From: an uncultured Prevotella sp.
Lineage (GTDB): Bacteria > Bacteroidota > Bacteroidia > Bacteroidales > Bacteroidaceae
DNA: 6,797 nt
Assembly: GCA_900765465.1 (NCBI GenBank)
Contig: CAAFRM010000213.1
Location: 1 to 6,797 of the forward strand
Direction of reading: 5' to 3'
The translations under genes and the position numbers were made by a program. The notes under the pieces were generated by a model that was not told the origin of the DNA, made no database searches, and worked only from the letters and a program-made list of their open reading frames with translations. The first letter of the stretch is position 1; each line of letters starts with the position of its first letter. This document shows positions 1-6,026 of the stretch, one piece after another.

Positions 1-657
1 GTCACAAGTAACTTCGGTTACCGTGCTAGCTTTGGCCGCCAACATAAAGGTATGGACATCAAGGTTTATATTGGCGACTCAATCCACGCTGCCTTCTCAG
101 GCAAGGTTCGCATCGTAAGATATGACAGAGGTGGTTACGGAAAGTTCATCGTAATTCGTCACAACAATGGTTTGGAGACCATCTACGGTCACCTCTCTGC
201 GCAGCTCGTTTCCGAGAATCAGGAAGTAAGAGCTGGAGAAGTGATTGGCTTGGGTGGCAATACAGGTCGAAGCACCGGTTCGCATCTCCATTTCGAGACC
301 CGTCTCTGTGGTGTGGCACTGAACCCAGCCCTGTTCTTCGATTTCCGCAACCAGGATGTCACTGGCGATTTCTACGATTTCAAGCGTGACAGTTACGAGA
401 ACGAGTATGCTGAGGCTAACGCTGCCCGTGGCAAGGTTGGCAACGGCGGTTACACCAGAGAGCAGGTTAACGGTGGCGAAGTGGGCAGATATTCTGCCAG
501 CCCTTCTGGCGAAAAGCTTTACCACAAGGTTAAGCCTGGCGAGACGCTCATGAGCATCGCAGAGAAGCGTGGCGTAAGCGTAGAAAAGATTTGCCGTCTC
601 AACGGTTACAGAAAGGACAAGAAGCTTCTTCCTGGTCAGATTATCCGCTACTCTTAA
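1..657 (+). CDS. M23 family metallopeptidase with C-terminal LysM domain (5' end missing)
   Basis: Probable secreted or periplasmic zinc endopeptidase that cuts peptide cross-links in peptidoglycan. The reading frame is open from base 1, so the gene starts left of the window; the first internal ATG, at 52, lies inside the catalytic domain and is not the start. Counting from base 1, 218 residues are visible. The LytM-type domain runs from about residue 2 to 112. It shows the zinc ligands His15 and Asp19 (HKGMD) and His97 (in HLHFE), with the catalytic-type histidines His64 (YGHLS) and His95. A Gly/Ser/Asn-rich linker follows, then a single LysM domain at about 174-217 (YHKVKPGETLMSIAEKRGVS), which should bind glycan strands. 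All active-site residues visible are intact, so an active enzyme rather than a degenerate activator is likely. The signal peptide and any N-terminal coiled coil cannot be seen. It is convergent with rseP and ends 24 bp before the shared terminator. The exact substrate is unknown. Confidence 0.93.
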   Translation, partial: VTSNFGYRASFGRQHKGMDIKVYIGDSIHAAFSGKVRIVRYDRGGYGKFIVIRHNNGLETIYGHLSAQLVSENQEVRAGEVIGLGGNTGRSTGSHLHFETRLCGVALNPALFFDFRNQDVTGDFYDFKRDSYENEYAEANAARGKVGNGGYTREQVNGGEVGRYSASPSGEKLYHKVKPGETLMSIAEKRGVSVEKICRLNGYRKDKKLLPGQIIRYS

Positions 658-681
658 TCTTAAGATAAGAGCTACATAAAT

Positions 682-739
682 ATAAGACATAAAAAAAGAT
701 GTGCTAGAAAAATCTAGCACATCTTTTTTTATGTCTTAT
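682..739. terminator. Bidirectional intrinsic terminator between the M23 gene and rseP
   Basis: A perfect inverted repeat has arms at 682-708 and 713-739, 27 bp each with no mismatch, around an AAAA loop at 709-712. The inner stem (gatgtgctaga paired with its complement) is the GC-richer part. It is flanked by A7 at 691-697 on the left and T7 at 724-730 on the right, so on either strand the inner hairpin is followed by a U-run. It lies 24 bp after the M23 stop codon and 66 bp after the rseP stop codon, between convergent genes. This fits one element ending transcription from both sides. Confidence 0.9.
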
Positions 740-756
740 CGATTTCTTATCGATTT
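735..756. repeat. Two tandem copies of an 11-bp unit beside the terminator
   Basis: The unit cttatcgattt occurs at 735-745 and again directly after at 746-756. The first copy overlaps the outer right arm of the terminator. The repeat lies in the 3' untranslated part of the rseP transcript. No function is evident; replication slippage is the simplest origin. Confidence 0.7.
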
Positions 757-805
757 AAAATCTGATTTCTAATCCGATTTTCTTTTCGTATTTCCTACCA
801 ATCTC

Positions 806-2188
806 TTACATGATTCCGAAGAATCGCAAAACATCGTTCAGGTTGGCTACCACCAACAGCAAGACGAGAATACCGAAACCTACATACTCGGCACGCTCCA
901 TGAACTTATCGCCAGGCTTGCGGCCAGTAATCATCTCGTAAAGGAGGAAGAACACATGACCACCATCCAATGCAGGAATAGGCAGGATGTTCATAAACGC
1001 CAGAATGATGCTCAGGAATGCGGTCATCATCCAGAAAGCATGCCAATCCCACATAGAAGGGAACAAGCTGCCCAAGGCTCCGAAACCGCCCAAACTCTTG
1101 GCTCCTTCCTTGGAGAACACATACTTCATATCACCTACGTAGCCTGCCAAGACGTTCCAGCCATACTTGATACCGGCAGGGAAACTCTGGAAGAAACCAT
1201 AACTGATATGGGTTACCTTGTAATCGAGCATCACAGGATGATTGTAGAAGCCAAACTTCACATTCTCCTTATCTGCCAACAACAGGACATTGTTCTTCAA
1301 GGTATCGCCAGAAGCCTTCATATACTCAACGCTGGCTGTTAATGCCTTTACGCTATCCTGATGGGTTGAAGCAGACGCAAGCACATCTCCAACACGTCCC
1401 AACTCCAACTGGAAATCGTTGAACGACTCTACCTTCTTGCCATTAATCGCCAGAATCTTGTCGCCCTTAGCCAAGCCCAGTTTGCTGGCAGGAGAATCCT
1501 TCATCACGCTGTCAATCTGAAGCGGAATATAAACCTCTACGAAGCGAGGACTCTCCTTAATCATGCTCAGCATGTCGAGGTCGCCCGGCAAATTCAGGCT
1601 CATCGGCTTGCCATTACGGATGATATCCACACGAGAGGCGGTAGAAATATCGCGATACATATCGCCATCGAAGGTCTTGAACTCGCCCTTCTCTGTACCC
1701 ACCAGGATATCATGATCCTGGAATCCAAGTGCCTTGGCCTCGGTATTGAACTTCATACCCTGGGTCATGTCCTTGGTAGAAACATAATCATCGCCCCAGT
1801 GGAAGAGAATCATCGAATAGATGAAGAGCGCCAACACGAAGTTGACCAGCACACCACCCACCATGATGAGCAGACGCTGCCAAGCTGGCTTGCTGCGGAA
1901 CTCGTATGGTTGTTCTGGCTGTTTCATCTGCTCGGTATCAAAACTCTCGTCAATCATACCCGAAATCTTGCAATATCCTCCGAGAGGCAACCATCCCAAA
2001 CCGTAAGTGGTATCAGAGTTCTTTGGCTTGAACTCGAAAAGATGGAACCATGGGTCGAAGAACAGATAGAACTTCTCTACTCTTACGCCGAAGAGTTTGG
2101 AGAAGAAGAAGTGTCCGCCCTCATGGAGCAGCACCAAGATGGAAAGCGACAGCATCAGCTGCAACGCTTTGATCAAAAATACTTCCAT
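806..2188 (-). CDS. rseP: RIP metalloprotease RseP (site-2 protease family)
   Basis: Intramembrane zinc metalloprotease of the inner membrane. In the family it cuts the membrane segment of anti-sigma factors after a first cut, and it also clears remnant signal peptides. The protein has 460 residues, close to the usual 450. The zinc motif HEGGH is at residues 22-26 in the first membrane segment, and the second catalytic motif is NILPIPALDGG at 400-410, with Asp408 as the third ligand. The family motif GWLPLGGY is at 65-72 and the GGVLVN segment at 111-116. Hydrophobic segments lie at about 4-28, 104-130, 385-405 and 434-452. Between them are two PDZ-like regions, at about 150-200 (poorly conserved) and 225-265 (DSPASKLGLAKGDKILAING). 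The ATG at 2188 puts the first membrane helix at the usual position. This is the last gene of the operon, 103 bp after dxr, behind a heptad repeat. The substrate here is unknown. Confidence 0.95.
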   Translation of the reverse strand: MEVFLIKALQLMLSLSILVLLHEGGHFFFSKLFGVRVEKFYLFFDPWFHLFEFKPKNSDTTYGLGWLPLGGYCKISGMIDESFDTEQMKQPEQPYEFRSKPAWQRLLIMVGGVLVNFVLALFIYSMILFHWGDDYVSTKDMTQGMKFNTEAKALGFQDHDILVGTEKGEFKTFDGDMYRDISTASRVDIIRNGKPMSLNLPGDLDMLSMIKESPRFVEVYIPLQIDSVMKDSPASKLGLAKGDKILAINGKKVESFNDFQLELGRVGDVLASASTHQDSVKALTASVEYMKASGDTLKNNVLLLADKENVKFGFYNHPVMLDYKVTHISYGFFQSFPAGIKYGWNVLAGYVGDMKYVFSKEGAKSLGGFGALGSLFPSMWDWHAFWMMTAFLSIILAFMNILPIPALDGGHVFFLLYEMITGRKPGDKFMERAEYVGFGILVLLLVVANLNDVLRFFGIM

Positions 2189-2194
2189 TTATTT

Positions 2195-2227
2195 ACTTTG
2201 AACTTTGAACTTGGAACTTTGAACTTT
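2195..2227. repeat. Heptad tandem repeat (actttga) before rseP
   Basis: Four full units and part of a fifth follow one another: actttga at 2195-2201 and 2202-2208, the variant acttgga at 2209-2215, actttga at 2216-2222, then acttt at 2223-2227. Read on the minus strand this is a run of tcaaagt units ending only a few bases before the rseP ATG. The same sequence precedes rimM. It may be a slippage-prone spacer or part of an A-rich translation leader; the sequence does not decide between these. Confidence 0.85.
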
Positions 2228-2238
2228 ATGATTAGTCC

Positions 2239-2294
2239 TACGTTCTGCGTTCATTTTTAACTATTAATTATTAATTCTACATTATTAATTATTA
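2239..2294. repeat. Further short repeats in the dxr-rseP gap
   Basis: The rest of this 103-bp gap is also repeat-like. A second heptad pair, tacgttc then tgcgttc, lies at 2239-2252. An AT-only stretch follows, in which attaattatta occurs at 2263-2273 and again at 2284-2294, the second copy covering the dxr stop codon. I found no TAnnTTTG promoter box on the minus strand in this gap and no hairpin with a U-run, so rseP is most simply read through from dxr. Confidence 0.6.
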
Positions 2295-3455
2295 CTTGTG
2301 CATCAGCTCTGTGGCTATGCGGCGGGCCTCAGCATCGGTCTGCAGATAAACATCGAGATCAGGATTGCTGTCAAAGGTGGCCTTTGCCATCGTTTCTTCG
2401 ATGATATCCGCCATCTGGAGGAAGCCACACTCGCCCTTGCGGAAACCGGCATTCACAATCTCGTTGGCTGCATTCACTATACACGACATGTTACCACCTT
2501 TCTTAATGGCATCGAAGGCAAGCTGGAGACACTTGAACTTCTTGTAGTCTGGCTCGAAGAACTGCAAGTCCTGAGCCTTGAAGAGGTCGAGACGGTCGCC
2601 ATTGAGATGCAGACGCTGTGGGAAGGAGAAGGCATACTGGATAGGCAGGCGCATATCCGGCACGCCCAACTGAGCCTTCACCGCTCCATCGGCAAACTGC
2701 ACGGCACTATGCACGATGCTCTGCGGATGAATCAGCACCTCTATCTTCTCGGCAGGAACGCCAAAGAGCCACTTTGCTTCTGTTACCTCAAAACCCTTGT
2801 TCATCAGAGAAGCAGAGTCGATGGTAATCTTGGCACCCATATCCCAGGTAGGATGCTTGAGGGCATCGGCAGCAGTTACCTTCTCCAACTGCTCGTGGGT
2901 AAAGTTGCGGAAAGGACCGCCCGAGCAGGTGAGGAGAAGTTTCTCCACCTCGTTGTCGCCCTCGCCTACCAGACTCTGGAAAATGGCACTGTGCTCACTA
3001 TCCACAGGAAGGATAGGTACATGATACTCCTGGGCAAGATTGCAGATCAACTCACCCGCCACCACGAGGGTCTCCTTGTTGGCAAGACAAATCTTCTTGC
3101 GGGCCTTGATGGCATGGATGGTTGGCTCCAAACCCGAGAAGCCCACCATGGAGGCAAGCACCATATCGATAGGTTCAGCCTGCACAATATCGCAGAGAGC
3201 CTGTGCACCAGCATAAACCTTGATATCAGGTTCGTCACTAAGCATATTCTTCAGCTCCTCGTAGCGAGCCTCATTGGCTATGACCACAGCAGCCGGGTGG
3301 AACTTGCGAGCCTGCTCGGCAAGTTCCTGCACTCGGTTGTTGGCGGTGAGGCAATACACCTCGTAAAGGTCACTATGCTGCTCGATGACATCCAGCGCCT
3401 GTGTACCGATACTTCCCGTAGAACCGAGAATACATATTTGTTGTTTCTTCATCAT
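2292..3455 (-). CDS. dxr: 1-deoxy-D-xylulose 5-phosphate reductoisomerase
   Basis: Cytosolic enzyme of the MEP pathway. It converts 1-deoxy-D-xylulose 5-phosphate to 2-C-methyl-D-erythritol 4-phosphate using NADPH and a divalent metal, the committed step towards isopentenyl diphosphate and hence undecaprenyl carriers and quinones. The 387 residues fit the family. The NADPH loop GSTGSIG is at 11-17, LANKE at 124-128, and the metal ligands Asp152 and Glu154 lie in VDSEHSA. Ser178 (CSGGPF), the flexible loop HPTWDMG at 201-207 with His201 and Trp204, Ser214, and NKGFE at 219-223 with Glu223 as the third ligand match the E. coli active site. It should therefore be active and a fosmidomycin target. 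Two adjacent ATGs (3455 and 3452) could each be the start; the first is used here. It begins 8 bp after the rimM stop, suggesting translational coupling. Also called ispC. Confidence 0.97.
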   Translation of the reverse strand: MMKKQQICILGSTGSIGTQALDVIEQHSDLYEVYCLTANNRVQELAEQARKFHPAAVVIANEARYEELKNMLSDEPDIKVYAGAQALCDIVQAEPIDMVLASMVGFSGLEPTIHAIKARKKICLANKETLVVAGELICNLAQEYHVPILPVDSEHSAIFQSLVGEGDNEVEKLLLTCSGGPFRNFTHEQLEKVTAADALKHPTWDMGAKITIDSASLMNKGFEVTEAKWLFGVPAEKIEVLIHPQSIVHSAVQFADGAVKAQLGVPDMRLPIQYAFSFPQRLHLNGDRLDLFKAQDLQFFEPDYKKFKCLQLAFDAIKKGGNMSCIVNAANEIVNAGFRKGECGFLQMADIIEETMAKATFDSNPDLDVYLQTDAEARRIATELMHK

Positions 3456-3463
3456 TATATCAT

Positions 3464-3985
3464 TTATAAGTCAAGCAATCCTTCGGGGATTGCCATTCTG
3501 ATTTCCTTCTTTTCTGCACTCACTTCCTCGATGAGGTCGTTGCTGGCAGGAATGAGGATGTCATCGCCTTCCGGGGTTGTCACCTCGAAGAGGAGATTGA
3601 GGGTAGAATCATCTACACGGTCGAGTGTTCCAACCAGTTTTCCACTTACGGAATCCACCAGGTTGAAACCGATGATTTCTGCCCAAGTCATGTTCTCTCC
3701 GTCGCTATCCGAAAGATGACGAGGGAAAAAGACCTCGCAACCCGTATAGTTGCGTGCCTGCTCCTGGGTGTCGATGTCCTCAAACTTCACGAGCACATTC
3801 TCATCGTTCTTGAAGCGATACTCCTCCAAATAGAAAGGCACGAGGATGCCATCGATGTCGAGCACCAGATACTCAGCATCCACTCTGTCGAAAACATCAT
3901 CGGTGATGGCGAAAGTTATCTCGCCCTTCACACCATGAGGTTTGCCCAACTTACCTATCTTATATACTTCGTCTCGTCTTATCAT
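3464..3985 (-). CDS. rimM: Ribosome maturation factor RimM
   Basis: Cytosolic assembly factor that binds the 30S subunit near protein S19 and helps form the 3' domain (head) of 16S rRNA. The 173 residues match the usual size. The N-terminal RimM barrel opens with IGKLGKPHGVKGE (residues 10-22), the family signature, and runs to about 90. The C-terminal PRC-barrel covers about 100-170 (WAEIIGFNLVDSVSGKLVG, then DDILIPASNDLIEEV). The C-terminus IPEGLLDL is typical. In many bacteria rimM sits with rpsP and trmD; here it is placed between murA and dxr instead. It starts 22 bp after the murA stop, and that gap is nearly all heptad repeat. The stop codon is 8 bp before dxr. The ATG at 3985 puts the signature at its normal position; no Shine-Dalgarno sequence is visible. 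Confidence 0.95.
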   Translation of the reverse strand: MIRRDEVYKIGKLGKPHGVKGEITFAITDDVFDRVDAEYLVLDIDGILVPFYLEEYRFKNDENVLVKFEDIDTQEQARNYTGCEVFFPRHLSDSDGENMTWAEIIGFNLVDSVSGKLVGTLDRVDDSTLNLLFEVTTPEGDDILIPASNDLIEEVSAEKKEIRMAIPEGLLDL

Positions 3986-3987
3986 AC

Positions 3988-4005
3988 TTTACTTTGAACT
4001 TTGAA
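3988..4005. repeat. Heptad repeat before rimM, identical to that before rseP
   Basis: These 18 bases are identical to 2192-2209 before rseP. Read on the minus strand, both give ttcaaagttcaaagtaaa, ending 2 nt before the rimM ATG and 3 nt before the rseP ATG. The segment fills most of the 22-bp murA-rimM gap, which leaves room for little other signal. Confidence 0.85.
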
Positions 4006-4007
4006 TT

Positions 4008-5318
4008 TTAATCGCAAACACGAGTAATCTTGGCACCCAAAGCATCGAGGCGCTGTTCGATGTCCTCGTAACCACGGTCGATTTGGGCGATGTTGGCGAT
4101 ACGGCTCGTACCATTGGCACTCATCGCAGCAATCAGCAAGGCAATACCCGCACGGATATCAGGACTGGTCATTCTGCCAGCACGCAACTTAATCTTATGG
4201 TCGTGACCTACCACTACGGCACGGTGAGGGTCGCAGAGAATAATCTGGGCTCCCATGTCGATAAGCTTATCTACGAAGAATAGGCGGCTCTCGAACATCT
4301 TCTGATGGAAGAGTACGCTGCCACGAGCCTGCGTTGCCACCACCAGGAGTACAGACAGAAGATCTGGCGTGAGTCCTGGCCAAGGTGCATCTGCCAGCGT
4401 CATGATGGTTCCGTCGATAAAGGAATCTACCACATAGTGCTTCTGCTCAGGGATAACGAGGTCATCGCCCTCTACCTTCACCTTCACGCCCAGACGGCGG
4501 AAAGCATCAGGAATGATACCCAGATTCTTAACTGATACATCCTTGATGCGGATGCCCTCGCCACACATGGCAGCCATACCGATGAAGGAACCCACCTCGA
4601 TCATATCAGGCAGGATGCGATGCTCGGCACCATGCAATTTCTTCACACCCACGATGGTGAGCAGGTTGCTGGCAATACCGCTAATCTGGGCACCCATCGA
4701 GTTGAGCAGATGGCAGAGCTGCTGGATGTATGGCTCACATGCCGCATTGTAGATGGTAGTGGTACCTTCTGCCAGCACCGATGCCATGATGATATTGGCA
4801 GTACCCGTAACCGAAGCCTCATCGAGCAGCATATAGCAGCCCTTCAGCTTCTTGGCCTGAATCCGATACACATTGCGCTCCTCATCATGCACAAAGCTGG
4901 CACCCAAATACTTGAATCCCAGGAAATGGGTATCAAGACGGCGACGACCAATCTTGTCGCCACCCGGCTTGGCAATGGTAGCCTTGCCACATCTGCCAAG
5001 CAAAGGTCCAAACATGAGCACGCTGCCACGAAGCGAAGAACACTTCTTGACGAACTCCAGACTGTCGAGATATTCCAAGTTCAGCTCATCACTTTGGAAT
5101 GTATAGTCATGACGACTGTTTTGGGTAACCTTGACACCAATTTCCTTGAGCAACTTGATGAGGTTGTTCACGTCCAGGATGTCAGGCACATTGGTGATGC
5201 GCACTGGCTCATCGGTAAGGATGGTGGTACAGATCACTTCCAGTGCCTCGTTCTTGGCTCCCTGTGGCGTGATGGTACCCTTGAGCGGATGACCGCCCTC
5301 TATGATGAAAGACTCCAT
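4008..5318 (-). CDS. murA: UDP-N-acetylglucosamine 1-carboxyvinyltransferase, Asp-type active site
   Basis: Cytosolic enzyme of the first committed step of peptidoglycan synthesis: it moves enolpyruvate from phosphoenolpyruvate to UDP-GlcNAc. The protein has 436 residues, against 419 in E. coli. It has the repeated EPSP-synthase-like fold, with Lys22-Asn23 (GAKNEAL), Arg97 (SLRGSV), Asp319 in the segment matching E. coli Asp305, and Arg389 (SPDIRAG) matching Arg397. The active-site loop reads PGGDKIGRRRLDTH (118-131), with Asp121 where E. coli has Cys115, the residue alkylated by fosfomycin. The codon is at 4956-4958 and reads gac on the minus strand. Asp at this place is a known natural variant that is active and fosfomycin-resistant in mycobacteria and chlamydiae, so the protein should work but resist the drug. 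It starts 57 bp after the DUF4290 gene, behind a tandem duplication, and is followed by rimM after 22 bp. Confidence 0.96.
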   Translation of the reverse strand: MESFIIEGGHPLKGTITPQGAKNEALEVICTTILTDEPVRITNVPDILDVNNLIKLLKEIGVKVTQNSRHDYTFQSDELNLEYLDSLEFVKKCSSLRGSVLMFGPLLGRCGKATIAKPGGDKIGRRRLDTHFLGFKYLGASFVHDEERNVYRIQAKKLKGCYMLLDEASVTGTANIIMASVLAEGTTTIYNAACEPYIQQLCHLLNSMGAQISGIASNLLTIVGVKKLHGAEHRILPDMIEVGSFIGMAAMCGEGIRIKDVSVKNLGIIPDAFRRLGVKVKVEGDDLVIPEQKHYVVDSFIDGTIMTLADAPWPGLTPDLLSVLLVVATQARGSVLFHQKMFESRLFFVDKLIDMGAQIILCDPHRAVVVGHDHKIKLRAGRMTSPDIRAGIALLIAAMSANGTSRIANIAQIDRGYEDIEQRLDALGAKITRVCD

Positions 5319-5332
5319 AGGCTTCTCTATCT

Positions 5333-5374
5333 ATATCTTATTATAAAAGGTGATATCTTATTATAAAAAAGGTG
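5333..5374. repeat. Tandem duplication of about 20 bp before murA
   Basis: The block at 5333-5352 (20 nt) is repeated at 5353-5374 (22 nt). The copies are identical except that an A-run is four bases in the first and six in the second. Both hold the sequence atatcttattataaaa followed by ggtg. Together they fill most of the 57-bp gap between the DUF4290 stop and the murA ATG. On the minus strand each copy contains tataataagatat, which resembles a sigma-70 -10 box but not the Bacteroidota TAnnTTTG box. Confidence 0.9.
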
Positions 5375-5375
5375 A

Positions 5376-5981
5376 TTACTTTTTCTTCTTGCTATTGGCT
5401 GCTGCATTACGGGCAGAGGCATCCTTCACTTTCTCAAACTCAAAGGTGTCGAGATTCAACTGAATCCTGCCATCTGTGAATCGGGCCAAGTCGGAAGCCA
5501 CCTTCTGCTCGTCGCAGGAACCATGACTCCACTGAACCAGATTGCGATGCATCTGGTTGGCAGTCAATCTCACCAGTTCATCACGCTCCTCACCAGGTTC
5601 CATGGTCTTCAACTTATCGAAGATTTCAAAAAGCATGGCTCCATAATGGCGCACAGGAATTCTCTGCATCGGATAATCTATCGGTGCAGGCTTCTTGGAT
5701 ATCTTCTCGGCATCCTGCACATCATAAGGGTAATCAATGTCGAGCTGAAAACCGCTCATGATGGCGAGATGGTCCCAAAGCTTCTGTTCATGGTTCTCCA
5801 CGCCCCTATTTTCAGGGAACATACGGTCCATGATAGCGATGATGGCTTCAGCACAATGCTGGCGCTCGTTGCGGTCTTCCAACTGCACACAGTAGTCTAC
5901 CATCTGCTGAATCTCGCGTCCATACTCTGGCATAACGAGTTTTTCTCGCTGCGTATTATAATCTAATCCTTCTTTATTCAT
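5376..5981 (-). CDS. DUF4290 domain-containing protein of unknown function
   Basis: I recognise this as the DUF4290 family, found in Bacteroidota and without a known function. The 201 residues have no signal peptide or membrane segment, so the protein is probably cytosolic. The N-terminal part (about 5-55) is the most typical: LDYNTQREKLVMPEYGREIQ, then a helical region with CAEAIIAIMDRMFP. The middle part (65-155) is rich in His, Trp and Tyr, including HEQKLWDHLAIM and IPVRHYGAMLFEIF. From about 185 the chain is Ala/Ser/Lys-rich and ends in four lysines, a charged and probably disordered tail. It follows tsaB by 45 bp and precedes murA by 57 bp. The context suggests a link with cell wall synthesis or translation, but no reaction can be named. 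The ATG at 5981 gives the usual MNKEGLDYNT-like start. Confidence is high for the gene and family, none for function. Confidence 0.88.
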   Translation of the reverse strand: MNKEGLDYNTQREKLVMPEYGREIQQMVDYCVQLEDRNERQHCAEAIIAIMDRMFPENRGVENHEQKLWDHLAIMSGFQLDIDYPYDVQDAEKISKKPAPIDYPMQRIPVRHYGAMLFEIFDKLKTMEPGEERDELVRLTANQMHRNLVQWSHGSCDEQKVASDLARFTDGRIQLNLDTFEFEKVKDASARNAAANSKKKK

Positions 5982-6004
5982 ATTTCAATTTTTGTAAATT
6001 CATT

Positions 6005-6022
6005 CAAGGCCGCCAAGCCTTG
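6005..6022 (-). other. Small hairpin in the tsaB-DUF4290 gap
   Basis: The sequence caaggc at 6005-6010 pairs with gccttg at 6017-6022 around a 6-base loop. It begins 5 bp downstream of the tsaB stop codon. No U-run follows on the minus strand, so it is not a standard terminator. It could slow decay of the upstream message or cause partial attenuation, or it may be chance. Confidence 0.35.
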
Positions 6023-6026
6023 CGCA

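Noticed and set aside
97..720. Minus-strand open frame of 207 codons opposite the M23 gene
   Set aside because: Covers the zinc-site and LysM coding sequence of the M23 gene on the other strand and begins inside the terminator hairpin, which would be an implausible place for a start.
2111..2125. RseP zinc motif HEGGH rather than HEFGH or HELGH, as a sign of lost activity
   Set aside because: It still fits HExxH, the two middle residues vary in the family, and the LDG motif and other conserved segments are intact.
2298..3719. Plus-strand open frame of 473 codons opposite dxr and rimM
   Set aside because: It lies antisense to two genes with complete family motifs, its translation has no recognisable domain, and its low-complexity His/Leu-rich make-up is typical of antisense shadows in this codon usage.
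4620..5366. Plus-strand open frame of 248 codons opposite murA
   Set aside because: Antisense to the fully supported murA gene; no motif, no promoter box and no family resemblance.
5336..5370. TATAAT-like sequences before murA as an internal promoter
   Set aside because: They do not fit the TAnnTTTG box used by Bacteroidota, no -33 element is placed properly, and AT-rich gaps often contain such sequences by chance; kept only as part of the repeat.
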